From: Bathymodiolus brooksi
Lineage: Eukaryota > Mollusca > Bivalvia > Mytilida > Modiolidae
Length of the DNA stretch: 64,000 bases
Direction: 5' to 3'
Assembly (NCBI GenBank): GCA_963680875.1
Contig: OY804579.1
Span: 22,801,804-22,865,803, forward strand
The notes under the pieces were generated by a model, which was not told the DNA's origin, did not search any database, and was given only the letters and a program-made list of their open reading frames with translations. A program made the position numbers and the translations under genes. Shown here in pieces: positions 1-14,900 of this stretch (the first letter of the stretch is position 1; the number at the start of each line of letters is the position of its first letter).

Positions 1-103
1 AACCTGAGAAAAACATTGTCAAATGAGGCGAATCCGAGGTTGACAATCCTTTTTCGGAGGGATACAATCTGATCTATCACCCTCTCAACTATATGTTATT
101 TAA
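1..103. repeat. Right part of foldback element F1 (module A intron), cut by window start
   Basis: Identical to 9385-9486; its left arm lies outside the window. Confidence 0.65.
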
Positions 104-842
104 TTTATTATATTGAATGTTTTCACTTTCTCGTTTGCAATGATGTTTTTCTTTGTTCATTTTAATGGTTCATTTCATATTCAGTCTATTCATTTTTAGA
201 GATGTTCAGTAATTTTGCTAGAACCTAGAATGAGATGGTGATAGTAAAACATTTTTTACCTGCTGAACCATATTTCAGAGAAGAATGTCACCCTCGTCTT
301 ATCCAATAAAATTACAGCTTACATACATGAAGTATAATAAAATAAAATAGCTGTCATCAAGTTGTTTGTAGAGCACCATATATTACATTTCGATGTCGAC
401 ATATGACTTGCTGAATCTTCTGTTTCAATAAGGCTAATAACAAAATTACCGAACTCCGAACAATCTTCCAAAGGGAAAGTCAAAGCTCTTAATTACACAA
501 ACAGATAAAATCAGTCAACAACCGGAAAACTGGGAAAACTGTAATGATCCTGACTTGGTACAGGCATTTCCAAAGAAATGGTGGGTTGAATCAGATTTTA
601 CGGCGCCAAACCTCCCGATTTCATTACAGTTAAAAGGTTCCTGTTGTCACTATTACAGTATTTTAAACAATACTAGGACAAAACAGGTATAATCGTTGTC
701 AACGCAGTACTTTATGAGTAAGACTTTCATTTCGGTAACAACTGTATGCAATTTATATTAGAACATTTATTTTTTTATATCTTGCAGTTGAATTTGAGAT
801 TCCTTAACAGACATTAATATCATTTGTTATATATTCCACCAG

Positions 843-2946
843 GTGTGTAAAATGTTGAAGAGTGGAGGAAAAAAATATTACATCGACGACCAAAAGGTTC
901 CATATGTTGTCAAAGGATCGCAATGGGTCGGGTACGATGACAAAGATAGTTTAAAAATAAAGGTAAAATCATCTTTTGAATTGGGGTGTTGTTGGAATAG
1001 TGCCTTTTCTGTGGTCTGCTTTACCACGACTAACAGTCCTCACGCCTTTAAAAAAGAAACAGACACTGAATTCTATCTTATATATTTGAACTCAACAGCA
1101 TTCCCTGTACCGCTTAAGGTCTACATACAGTACATGTTCTAACATAGAATAATTTTGTCTGTTCTGTCTGGAGTGGGGGTTATTGATACCCTTAATCATT
1201 GTATTTGTACCTCTATCTTATTTTTTGTAATTGGTGGGAGTGGGTGGATTGGAGAGGGGAGGTCGTCGTGGTCATAATCCTATGATAGTTAGATTTTCAA
1301 ATACCTATGAAATCAGTACCATTAACCACTAAAGTTGTGAGCTCGAATCCCGCCCACGATACAACATTTTATGATAAAGGTTGTAGGTGATTTGCGGCAG
1401 GGAAGCTGTTTTCCTCGGGATAATCCAGTTTTCTCCACCAATAAAGCTACGATATAACTGAAATAGTGTTGCAAATGGCGCTAAAACACCATACCCTTAA
1501 CCCATATTGAACTGGTTGTCAAATAACACCATCTTCAATTTTGCTTTTATAATAAAAAGAGGTAATGCTTTTTATATGCGAGCGAAGATATTTTCTATTG
1601 CTATTTTCAAATTTTATTAAATCTCTTCTGACAACGCCAACCATATCGACACTATTTTAATGCACTGGATGAGCGTGAAATTAGCAGATAATTTTGAGAT
1701 TCGCGAGCATTCATGGCCGTGCCTGTTTCATATTATATGAGAATCGGAATAGCATATAAAGGTCATTTTGAACTGGATTTTGATGAAAAATATTAATGAG
1801 GCAGCCCAATTATATCTTTAACGAAGACTATTCTGAAAAGGGGGGAGAAAACATGCTATTCGATGTATGTAAAGAAAATCCTATTTCGTTAACTACATAA
1901 TTAATATAATATACACTAAGAAGAGTTTGAAGATACCAAAGGGAGGTAATCAGAAACCGTATATCGAAGAAGAACAGACAACACAATGACCGAAAGAAAA
2001 AGTACAAAAGTACAAACAACGATCGACAAAACATACATATAAAACTAAAGATCGAGTAACACGTACCTCACTAAAAACCGGTGGTGAACTCAGTTGCTCC
2101 GGAAGGGTAAGCAGTTCCTGCTCCACTAGTGGCACCCGTCGTGTTAATCTAGTTACAAACCCGGTAATAAGTCGTGAATGAGGAAAGGACCGGGGTGTGT
2201 TTACGACAAGTAGAACATATCCGTGGTCATTTGTGACACAGATATTCCATAAGCTTACTTAAAGTAATTGTTTCCCTCTGTCTTAGGTACAATATGTAAA
2301 ACAACATCATTTTGGAGGAACCATGGTATGGGCTTTAGATCTTGATGATTTCAGTGGATCATGTGGAGAAGGAAAATATCCACTTCTAAATGCAATTAAA
2401 GATGAACTCGATACTACCAGCGGAACAAATGTACTACCGTAAGTATTTTAACGATACATGTAACAGTGTGTACATAACAATAAATATAGATTACAGAAAG
2501 CATAATAATAATGCATATGACAGTATTTTCAAAGGGGTTTGACATGAGCCTTTGGTAGAGAGTCAATAATTAAGCTGAAATCCCGATTTATATTGTCATA
2601 ATTCTTTGATACAGGTTTAATTTCCAATAAATAACATGTATGAATTAAGCGCAATGCTTGGTAATATTGATTTCATTTGGACATACCTAATGAAGACAAG
2701 TGTGAATGTTATTCTATGCATACACAATTAGATATTTGCATATTTTGTTGCTACATAAATTATCAATTAAATCATATATATAATATAACTACTATGTGGT
2801 GTCCTATTTAATTAGTGTCACAACACAAGCTCCACAACCAACCACACAGAGTCAACAACAAGCCAGTATGATGAATCAACAGACAACAATGGCTCCGGTA
2901 CAAACAAATCCCACACAGGGACCACAAAACCCAGGGACTACCAATG
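843..2946 (+). CDS. GH18 module A, C-terminal part plus linker (part of the multi-GH18 gene)
   Basis: Three exons (843-962, 2287-2438, 2816-2946). The first begins VCKMLKSGG and continues to [13 protein letters not shown], equivalent to the YYE|ICEML segment of the downstream gene. The second gives [20 protein letters not shown], the last beta strand of the GH18 barrel with the conserved Trp of the substrate floor, then [21 protein letters not shown]. The third is a linker ([20 protein letters not shown] and following) rich in Pro, Thr and Gln, probably O-glycosylated. It ends in phase 1 with G, which joins CT of the next exon to make Ala and enter module B. Over these 403 coding bases only about two substitutions separate A from B. 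Bases 1-842 are the intron before this exon. Confidence 0.88.
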
Positions 2947-5900
2947 GTATAATATATATATATAATCGATGTATCTAACTATAACTTTGATCGCTATAAA
3001 TCACAAGCAAAATATTGTACCAGAAATCATTAGAAAGGTTGTCATATATTACTCTAGATGTCCAAGTGTTATAATGTAACATTCAATAGATCTGAAAGGA
3101 AAGAATTTGATATCAAAACTAAAAACCAATATAATGTCTCCAAATATCTAGCCATTAAATATCCTGTATGATGAAGCTATATAGTTGTTACCAGGGGAAC
3201 GACCAATGCACTTTTATGGATATGTATTAAATTTTGGAACAAATAATAAAAAAACAAAAACAAAGAAAACAAGACAAACGAAAACATAAACAAAATAAAC
3301 AAAAGCAAAGCAAAACAAAGCAAAGCAAAGCAAAACAAAACAAACATCTACACTTGTGACGTTACATATTTTCTCGTTTAGCTTATCGTCGAGTATGTTA
3401 CTATACTAACTGGTCACAGTACAGACATGGTACAGGCAAATTCCTTCCTGAAAATGTGGACCCAAGTCTATGTACCCATATTATTTACTCATTTGCCAAA
3501 CTGAATGGGAATAAGTTGAAGGCTTTTGAATGGAATGATGAAAGTACGCCATGGATGAAGGGAATGTAAGTAATTTCTGTAGAATTTGACTAATATTTCA
3601 TCGTATGCATTCTTTATCACTCATGCATTCAAAATAGACTTAACCACAAGCGTATCGCCCACTTTTATTTTTCAAAATTCAAAAATCCACGATTTACCTG
3701 ATAAAATTAAATAGCCAATTTAATCATTGATGTTTTTAAGCGTAAGTTTTAAATTTTAAATGCCTGTTCATTAGATTTGGCTCTCTGTCACATGTGCACA
3801 GCTCCGCTGAAAAAAGATTGTCCCATGTATCGCATCGAGAATTCGGTAACGTTTTTCACCGGTATTCTTTGGTTTATTCAGCTGTTAAACTAAAGGGTAT
3901 AAAAGGAACAGGTTTGAAGCTTGACTTTTATTACTAAGTTGATATTCTACCATGCCAAGGTTAGACCCTGTCACTCGAAATATCGCAAACCGGAGAGTCC
4001 CAAAATTAGGTAACACGAACTCTGAATGTTAACCAGAGCACCTTTTCCAGGCTATGGAACAGATTCCAACAAATTGATTCAACGAATGACCGCCAAAAGA
4101 TCGGAAGACCTCGAATAACTACTCCTGGGTAAGATCTGTACATTCTGGTCTTTCATCTACGGAATCGAACCGTTGCCGCATCAACCACTGCAGCCAGAAT
4201 ATCTGGAATGCGAAGAATCAGCTCACAAATAGTCCCCATTCGGCTTCGACAGCATGGCATGAGACACAGAAGGCCGTATTTGGGAGCGGCATTGACGCCG
4301 TTACACAGACGTGAAAGAGTCCGTTAGGACAACATATTAAGGGCTGGACATTCTAAAACTAGCGAAGAAATTGGTTCACTGACGAGTCTCGTTTTCTACT
4401 GCAGAAACGTGATGGCAGAATACGTGTATATCGGTGCCGGAATGAACGTTTCTCTTTCTCCTGTGTTCAGGAATGCTCAGGAAGTGGATAGCGTCAGTGG
4501 AGATAATTTCATGATATGGTCGACTATCTCAAATGACCGCAAGACAGACCTAGTGCATGTCCCGGGCAAATTAACGTAAGGTACAGAAACGAAATTATCC
4601 AACCTCACCTGATGCACATAATTGACCGACAGAGGTAGTTATTCCAACAAAACAACGATAGGCCACGCAGAACAACATCAATGTCCTTCCATGGCCTTCC
4701 AAATCGGCGCACTTGAATCCCATTGAACACCTATGATATCAGCTAGATAAACGTGTGCGCTAGCGACAAGCTTCACCTCAGATCCTCGATCAACTCCGCG
4801 AAATGTTGCAACAGGAATGGCGAAAATAACCAAGAAACAATGTGAGAAATTTGAATGATTCTATGCTGAGCAGGTGCGGAGCAGTATTGGCCGTGCGTGA
4901 TGGTCATACACGGTACTAACTTTAACGTGACCGGAACTGTGATAAACTGACTTTTTCTTACTCAATCTCTCAAGTATGGACTCTTAATTTTTCAATAATA
5001 AACCTTCTGAGTATATATCTAAAAGTGTAGCTGAAAAATTTTGATTTAAAATACATGTATTAAAATACCTAAAATCCCATGATGCGTTTATCACAAAAAA
5101 TGTGCCTTATAAGTTTTCATTCATGTATCCTGTAGTAATGAAAAAGCAAACTCACTTATAACATGCTTGAATCACATTTAGGTATGAAAAATTCAATAAT
5201 TTGAAGAAGGCTAACCCCAGCTTGAAAACTAGCTTGGCAGTAGGTGGTTGGAATTTAGGCTCCGCACCATTTACACGCATGGTGGCTACCGATGCTAGTA
5301 GACAACAGTTTGCTACTTCTACTGTGAAGTTCCTACGTGATCACAACTTTGATGGCCTTGACCTTGATTGGGAATATCCAGCCAATCGTGGAAGTCCTCC
5401 AGGAGACAAACAGAAATTCGCTCTATTATTAGAGGTAGTATCAGTAACAACATTAAAACATTTCCTCATTGTTGGTATAAAGTACATATTGCTTACGGTT
5501 TTTGGGCACTGTTAAAGTATTTCGATTTTATGATGGACGAATTATAGGACACCTGTTTCTGATCTTCAAAATATTATCAATTACATGTATAACAGTATTT
5601 GACAGAAGAGGAAATGACTTCAACGATAATGTTTGTTAATGTTTCAGCTCATTTCAGGAAGAACAAAAAAAAGAAAAGAAACAAAAAAATAAGATAACTA
5701 TTACTTTAATCACAAAAGCAATGATTCAATTTTAGTTTCTTTTAGTTCAGTTTCAGCTACCTATGCGACCAATACAGATGGCCACTGAAATTGGGAGGTG
5801 GAATCCGCTCATAGCGAAGTGTACTCGATAAAATATTATGGGCTGAAGATTGTCAGTGACTGGCTGCAGATCGGTGGTTTTCACCGGGTACCCTGGTTTC

Positions 5901-8900
5901 CTCCACAAATAAAAGTGACCATCATGATATAACTAAAATATTGTTGAAAGTGGCGTTAAACACCATAACTCTTAAATATTAATTATACAATAATAAATTA
6001 TATATTTCGTTACTGACTTTTTGTGATAGATTAGAATAGTCAGGCTAATTATTTTAGTTATTTATTATTAAATAAAATGAAAATATTGTGCAGTTTTGAT
6101 TTGTTAAATGTATTCTTCCATTTCAAGACACTCCGAAGGGAATTCGATTCTGAGGCCAAAACATCAGGGAAACCAAAGCTGATACTATCGGCTGCTACCG
6201 CCGCGGGCAAGGAGAAGATAGATACTGCTTATGACTTTGCAGCAATGGTTAAGTATGTATTTTGACGGTGACATTCAAGAAAAGTTTGAAAACACCAAAG
6301 GAGTCGCAAGAAGTCGTAAATCGAAGAGGTACAGACCAAGCAATGACCAAAACAAAAAGGACAGACACACAACGGTCTACAAAGCAGTACACATAAAGCT
6401 AACGATCGAACAACACGAACCGCACAGTTCCATATGTGACGTCCGTCGAAACTGGTAAGAAGAGTTTGCAGGTATCAAATGGATAATCTGTAAATAGAAG
6501 ACGGGGCGAAAACACACTGGCCATACGAAAAGGCACAAAAGAACAAACAACGATCTACTAAACACTACACAGAAAACGAAACATCGAATAACACGAACCC
6601 TACTGAAAACGAGAGTGAACTCTGGTGATTCGGAAGGATAAGCGAATCCCGCTCCAATAGTGTTACTCTTATTAAAACTCCAATACGAACATCATCATCA
6701 TACGGATATTGTTGAAACCAGTATACGTAAATAAATACACATAACATAATTAATACATGACCCCCCCCCCCCCCCCCTATTAAAGAAAATGTAGTCCAAG
6801 CTAATCGAATATCATTGTTACGCGGAATTCGTAGAGGACATCACATCACGGAACTAAAAACAATGATTTCTAAGATTATATTCACGCAAATTTTCAAAGC
6901 AGACACGTAGCCATATCACAATTGCCTTTTGCTTTTTGTCCTGAGAGTACTTAACATTTGATCATTTTTTTTCTCTCTTTTATTCTTCGTGAAAATACTG
7001 AACATACTTACATGAACACCTTTCAGGAATTTAGACATGATCAACTTGATGACGTACGATTTACATGGAAGCTGGGAAACTAAAACCGGTCATAATTCTC
7101 CTCTGTATAAACATGCAGGTGAAACAGGAAATGAAACTACCCTCAATGTCGTAAGTACAATAATATCTGATTATTAATGTCAATAATAAAAAATACTAGT
7201 CTGGAAATATATTTCTAAGGTTACATTTTTTAATGATATTAAGCTGACTTTTACTTATATGGTACACGTAGGCTATATCTGAAAGATGATGATACAAACT
7301 ATACAATGCACACCTAATTTGATGGTTTCTCTACTGGTACCAAAGGTCGCCATGGCCTTGATCGTATGGTAGTTGAATTAAAGCTACTTATGCAATCGGT
7401 ACATATCGTCACTGGTGTTGTGGGTCCGACTTTCGCTCGTGGCGTGGCGTACATCATTATGTGATCAAGTTTGACAATGACTTACGGCCGATCGGTGGTT
7501 TTCCGGTTTCCTCCACCAATAAAACCGACCACCACGATATAACTGAAATATTGTTGGAAGTGGCATTAAACACCATAAAACCACATGTCTGAGTTGTCAT
7601 TGCAGGACTGGGCTGCATCTTACTACGTTAAAAAGGGTGTACCACCAGAAATGATGAACATAGGAATGGGAGTGTACGGACGTAGTTTTACATTATCAAA
7701 TCCAAGCAATCACGATGTTGATGCACCTACTAGAGGAGCTGGTGACAGTGGACAATTCACTGGAGAAAAGGGATTTATCTCATATTATGAGGTATTTACA
7801 GTAGCACAATATAATGATACATAATTTCAAAGAGTTGTTTATAGAATAATTAAAACATTAATTTTGTTAAAAATTTATTTTATTTCTTGTTTTTCAAATT
7901 AAGAATACTGTTAATAGGCCTAATCAATCTTAATTTATATGTAAATTTAAATTTATATCTGTTGAATATCACCGTTGGATCTATTGAAGCAATGATTCTA
8001 TTCTCCTAAGCTATACATATCACTCAGTTAAATTAAGAAATACATAAATAAACATATAATAAAGTAAGTATGTATGCACGTACAAACTAGATATGATAAC
8101 AACTATGATATCAAATTTAATGTGCACTACTCCTTTCTGGATTCAGATACATTCATAGTCAAAGGGGCTGAAAAGATAGCCAAAATACTTACCAAGGTAA
8201 CCTATGCCTGAGGAAAGTGATCATTAGTTTTAATAATAAAAAATACATTATTTCGGAACTGCAAATTTCAATACTAAATATATGTAATAAACCAAGTCAG
8301 TGCCGAAGCACCCTATGGGAGCAATAGTCTACCCAATGATAGTAATATTTTTGATATGTCATTTTAATCGCAATATGTGGTTCTGCATGTGAATAAATGG
8401 AAGCGGCTTTCGTATCGACGATGGCCAGATCATCTATTTGGAAAAAGCATGTCCGGTCCAAAAAGGACATCGACAAATAACACTTGGAAATAGCAAAGAA
8501 TTTATCTGAAAAAAAAATGGCCAAAAGGAACAGAATAAAAATAAACACTGATCCATGAAATACTACAGAGACAACTAATGATTAATCGTCACGTTCCCCA
8601 AAGCCAGGAGTAAGACGTAAGACGTTTTTGCTTCACTAGAAATACAAGCTGGGCCATCCCATTTTCAAACTTCTGTGATGTCATAAACGTGTATTAAAGA
8701 ACGTGATTGTTACTACTACAACAGTACCATACCCGTTTTCATGTGTGGCACTGATTTTCAATGACGGTCAATCAAGTCATGATGGCGACCGTAAAAATTT
8801 CAAAGTGATAATGTCAACGTCAACATTAGCATTAGAAATCATTGCTCTAATATCATACATTTTAGCAGCAACCATCAATCATGTAAAAGAGGTACAAACT

Positions 8901-11900
8901 CTGAAATATCGTATGAATTGAGAGGTACTAACATAATATTATCAACAATGGATTCCTCAAAGTACAAAAAGAAATGGAAAAGACCTGGTCATTGTCAAAT
9001 ATTGTTTTCATGTAGGGAGTATTCGAAAACATCAGGAAAATGCGTTTTCGCTGCAAAAATGACATTAAATATTGTTATGCGATGTATCAAACTGTCATGA
9101 TGATGAAACAATGTCCTATACCGGTAAGGGAAATATGATCAGGTTCTATTCAGACACGATAAGATGTTACTAAGCAAGTTATATTTCGTGAATACAAGCG
9201 AAGACAAACAATAATCTACTCTGTCACCTTAGTAACCCAGTAGACTAACAATAATCTACTCTGTCACCTTAGTTACCCAGTAGAAAAATATGACCTTAAA
9301 ATGACGACAACGATACTGGCATGAACGTACAATGTAATATTATATAAATAACATATAGTTGAAAGAGTGATAGATCAGATTGTTAACCTGAGAAAAACAT
9401 TGTCAAATGAGGCGAATCCGAGGTTGACAATCCTTTTTCGGAGGGATACAATCTGATCTATCACCCTCTCAACTATATGTTATTTAATTTATTATATTGA
9501 ATGTTTTCACTTTCTCGTTTGCAATGATGTTTTTCTTTGTTCATTTTAATGGTTCATTTCATATTCAGTCTATTCATTTTTAGAGATGTTCAGTAATTTT
9601 GCTAGAACCTAGAATGAGATGGTGATAGTAAAGCATTTTTTACCTGCTGAACCATATGTCAGAGCAGAATGTTACCCTCGTCTTATCCAATAAAATTACA
9701 GCTTACATACATGAAGTATAATAAAATAAAATAGCTGTCATCAAGTTGTTTGTAGAGCACCATATATTACATTTCGATGTCGACATATGCCTTGCTGAAT
9801 CTTCTGTTTCAATAAGGCTAATAACAAATTACCGAACTCCGAACAATCTTCAAAAGGGAAAGTCAAAGCTCTTAATTACACAAACAGATAAAATCAGTCA
9901 ACAACCGGAAAACTGGGAAAACTGTAATGATCCTGACTTGGTACAGGCATTTCCAAAGAAATGGTGGGTTGAATCAGATTTTACGGCGCCAAACCTCCCG
10001 CTTTCATTACGGTTAAAAGGTTCCTGTTGTCACTATTACAGTATTTTAAACAATACTAGGACAAAACAGGTATAATCGTTGTCAACGCAGTACTTTATGA
10101 GTAAGACTTTCATTTCGGTAACAACTGTATGCAATTTATATTAGAACATTTATTTTTTTATATCTTGCAGTTGAATTTGAGATTCCTTAACAGACATTAA
10201 TATCATTTGTTATATATTCCACCAGGTTTGTAAAATGTTGAAGAGTGGAGGAAAAAAATATTACATCGACGACCAAAAGGTTCCATATGTTGTCAAAGGA
10301 TCGCAATGGGTCGGGTACGATGACAAAGATAGTTTAAAAATAAAGGTAAAATCATCTTTTGAATTGGGGTGTTGTTGGAATAGTGCCTTTTCTGTAGTCT
10401 GCTTTACCACGACTAACAGTCCTCACGCCTTTAAAAAAGAAACAGACACTGAATTCTATCTTATATATTTGAACCCAACAGCATTCCTTGTACCGCTTAA
10501 GGTCTACATACAGTACATGTTCTAACATAGAATAATTTTGTCTGTTCTGTCTGGAGTGGGGGTTATTGATACCCTTAATCATTGTATTTGTACCTCTATC
10601 TTATTTTTTGTAATTGGTGGGAGTGGGTGGATTGGAGAGGGGAGGTCGTCGTGGTCATAATCCTATGATAGTTAGATTTTCAAATACCTATGAAATCAGT
10701 ACCATTAACCACTAAAGTTGTGAGCTCGAATCCCGCCCACGATACAACATTTTATGATAAAGGTTGTAGGTGATTTGCGGCAGGGAAGCTGTTTTCCTCG
10801 GGATAATCTCGTTTTCTCCACCAATAAAGCTACGATATAACTGAAATAGTGTTGCAAATGGCGCTAAAACACCATACCCTTAACCCATATTGAACTGGTT
10901 GTCAAATAACACCATCTTCAATTTTGCTTTTATAATAAAAAGAGGTAATGCTTTTTATATGCGAGCGAAGATATTTTCTATTGCTATTTTCAAATTTTAT
11001 TAAATCTCTTCTGACAACGCCAACCATATCGACACTATTTTAATGCACTGGATGAGCGTGAAATTAGCAGATAATTTTGAGATCCGCGAGCATTCATGGT
11101 CGAGCCTGTTTCATATTATATGAGAATCGGAATAGCATATAAAGGTAATTTTGAACTGGATTTTGATGAAAAATATTAATGAGGCAGCCCAATTATATCT
11201 TTAACGAAGACTATTCTGAAAAGGGGGGAGAAAACATGCTATTCGATGTATGTAAAGAAAATCCTATTTCGTTAACTACATAATTAATATAATATACACT
11301 AAGAAGAGTTTGAAGATACCAAAGGGAGGTAATCAGAAACCGTATATCGAAGAAGAACAGACAACACAATGACCGAAAGAAAAAGTACAAAAGTACAAAC
11401 AACGATCGACAAAACATACATATAAAACTAAAGATCGAGTAACACGTACCTCACTAAAAACCGGTGGTGAACTCAGTTGCTCCGGAAGGGTAAGCAGTTG
11501 CTGCTCCACTAGTGGCACCCGTCGTGTTAATCTAGTTACAAACCCGGTAATAAGTCGTGAATGAGGAAAGGACCGGGGTGTGTTTACGACAAGTAGAACA
11601 TATCCGTGGTCATTTGTGACACAGATATTCCATAAGCTTACTTAATGTAATTGTTTCCCTCTGTCTTAGGTACAATATGTAAAACAACATCATTTTGGAG
11701 GAACCATGGTATGGGCTTTAGATCTTGATGATTTCAGTGGATCATGTGGAGAAGGAAAATATCCACTTCTAAATGCAATTAAAGATGAACTCGATACTAC
11801 CAGCGGAACAAATGTACAACCGTAAGTATTTTAACGATACATGTAACAGTGTGTACATAACAATAAATATAGATTACAGAAAGCATAATAATAATGCATA

Positions 11901-14900
11901 TGACAGTATTTTCAAAGGGATTTGACATGAGCCTTTGATAGAGAGTCAATAATTAAGCTGAAATCCCGATTTATATTGTCATAATTCTTTGATACAGGTT
12001 TAATTTCCAATAAATAACATGTATGAATTAAGCGCAATGCTTGGTAATATTGATTTCATTTGGACATACCTAATGAAGACAAGTGTGAATGTTATTCTAT
12101 GCATACACAATTAGATATTTGCATATTTTGTTGCTACATAAATTATCAATTAAATCATATATATAATATAACTACTATGTGGTGTCCTATTTCATTAGTG
12201 TCACAACACAAGCTCCACAACCAACCACACAGAGTCAACAACAAGCCAGTATGATGAATCAACAGACAACAATGGCTCCGGTACAAACAAATCCCACACA
12301 GGGACCACAAAACCCAGGGACTACCAATGGTATAATATATATAAATAATCGATGTATCTAACTATAACTTTGATCGCTATAAATCACAAACAGAATATTG
12401 TACCAGAAATCATTAGAAAGGATGTCATATATTACTCTAGATGTCCAAGTGTTATAATGTAACTATAAATCACAAGCAAAATATTGTACCAGAAATCATT
12501 AGAAAGGATGTCATATATTACTCTAGATGTCCAAGTGTTATAATGTAACATTCAATAGATCTGAACAGAAAGAATTTGATATAAAAACTAAAAACCAATA
12601 TAATGTCTCCAAATATCTAGCCATTAAATATCCTGTATGATGAAGCTATGGAGTTATTATTCAGGGAACAGCCAATGCACTTGTATGTATGGGGTGGTGG
12701 TTGGATATGTATTAGATTTTTGGAAAAATAATTAAAAAAAAAAAAATTACAAATAACAAACAAACATAAAAAAGCAAAAAACGAACAGACAAACGAAAAC
12801 ATAAGCAAAATAAACAAAAACAAAGCAGAGCAGGGCAAAACAAAAATCTACAATTGTGACGTTTCATATTTTCTCGTTTATCCTCTGTAGCTTATCGTCG
12901 AGTATGTTACTATACTAACTGGTCACAGTACAGACAAAATGCAGGGAAATTTTTTCCTGAAAATGTGGACCCAAATCTATGTACCCATCTTATTTACGCA
13001 TTTGCCAAACTGAATGGGAACAAGTTGAAGGCTTTTGAATGGAATGATGAAAGTACGCCATGGATGAAGGGAATGTAAGTAATTTCTGTAGAATTTGACT
13101 AATATTTCATCGTATGCGTTCTTTTATCATACATGCATTAAAGGTAGACTTAAGGACACACACATCTGAAAATTAAACCAAACAGTGTTAGAATTAAATG
13201 TTTGAGCTGTCAAATTTTTGTTCTTCCCTCGACGGGATTTGAACTCACACCATTGCTACACTGCAGCACCATTCGCTTATCCTTACGTCCAGCGCTCTAG
13301 ACCACTCGACCACATCCGCTCCTTAATAAAAGGAGCTTTAATAATATATATATAGCTTTCGAAATGCATGGACAGTTATTATTGTTAAACAGGTATATAA
13401 AGAAAACATCACAATTTAGGATACTTTTCAATTAAAATATTCCATGTTTTACACAAAAATATGCTTTATAAGTTTTCACATTCATGTATCCTTTAGCAAT
13501 GAAAACAAACTCACTTATAACATGCTTGAATCACATTTAGGTATGAAAGGTTCAATAAATTGAAGAAGGCTAACCCCAGCTTGAAAACTAGCATTGCAGT
13601 AGGTGGTTGGAAGATGGGCTCCGGACCATTTACACGCATGGTGGCTACCGCTGCTAGTAGACTCCAGTTTGCTACATCTACTGTGAAGTTCCTACGTGCT
13701 CACAACTTTGATGGCCTTGACCTTGATTGGGAATATCCAGCCAATCGTGGAAGTCCTCCAGGAGACAAACACAAATTCGCTCTATTATTAGAGGTAGTAT
13801 CAGTAACAACATTAAAACATTGTCCCCTTGTTGGTATAGCGTACATATTTCTTACGGTTTATCGGGCACTGTTAACAAAAGGGATGATTTTAATTTTCCC
13901 ATTGTGAACTTTCCATTTATATGTAGCAACATTCCAGCATCACCTGCACATGAAGAATATATATCTCTGATGATACGATATTCCAGAGCTTGTGATTCCT
14001 ATCAGGATTTTCTTGATAGATGGTTGCTGCTAACAAGAAAGCTACTGAACCAAGGGTTCCTTTTGGTAAAATTGAAATCATCACTTCGAAAATGTTACGG
14101 TCGCTACCATGACTTGGTTGACCGTGATGGAATATCTGTGTCACAAATGAGCACGGATATGTTCCACTTGTCGTAGACACTTCCCGGTCCTGTCCTCATT
14201 ACCTCACGTAACTAGATTAACACTACGGGTGCCTCTAGTGGGGCAGGTACTGCTTATCCTTTCCGGAGTACATGAGTTCACCCCCGGTTTTTAGTAGGGT
14301 TCGTGTTGCGCGGTCTTTAGTTTTATATGTACGTTTTGTAGATCGTTGTTTGTCCTTTTGTACTGTTTCCTTGGCCACTGCGTTGTCTGCTCTTATTCGA
14401 TATACAGATTCTGATTACCTCCCTTTGGCATCTTCAAACTCTTCTTAAATTAGTTCGACTTTATCATGGCCGAGTTATAGGACACCTGTTGTCTGATCTT
14501 CAGAATATTATCAATTACATGTATAACAGTATTTGACAGAAGAGGAAATAACTTCAACGATAATGTTTGTTAATGTTTCATCTCATTTCAGTTAAAACCA
14601 AAGAAATAAGAAAACAAGATCATTATTACTTTAATCACGAAGGCAATGATTCAACTTTAGTTTGTGACAATCGGTTTCAGCTACCTATGTGACCAATACC
14701 GATGGCCACTGAAGTTGAGAGGTTGAATTCCGCTCATAGCGAGGTGTACCCTATAAAATATTATGTGCTGAGGATTGTCAGTGACTTGCTACAGGTCGGT
14801 GGATTTCACCGGGTACCCTGGTTTCCTCCATCAATAAAAGTGACCATCATGATATAACTAAAATATTGTTGAAAGTGGTGTTAAACACCATAACTCTTAA

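Noticed and set aside
1828..2135. Minus-strand frames reading [18 protein letters not shown]
   Set aside because: The same peptide appears wherever R1 occurs (11211, 15203, 51701, 53553); it is repeat sequence, not a gene.
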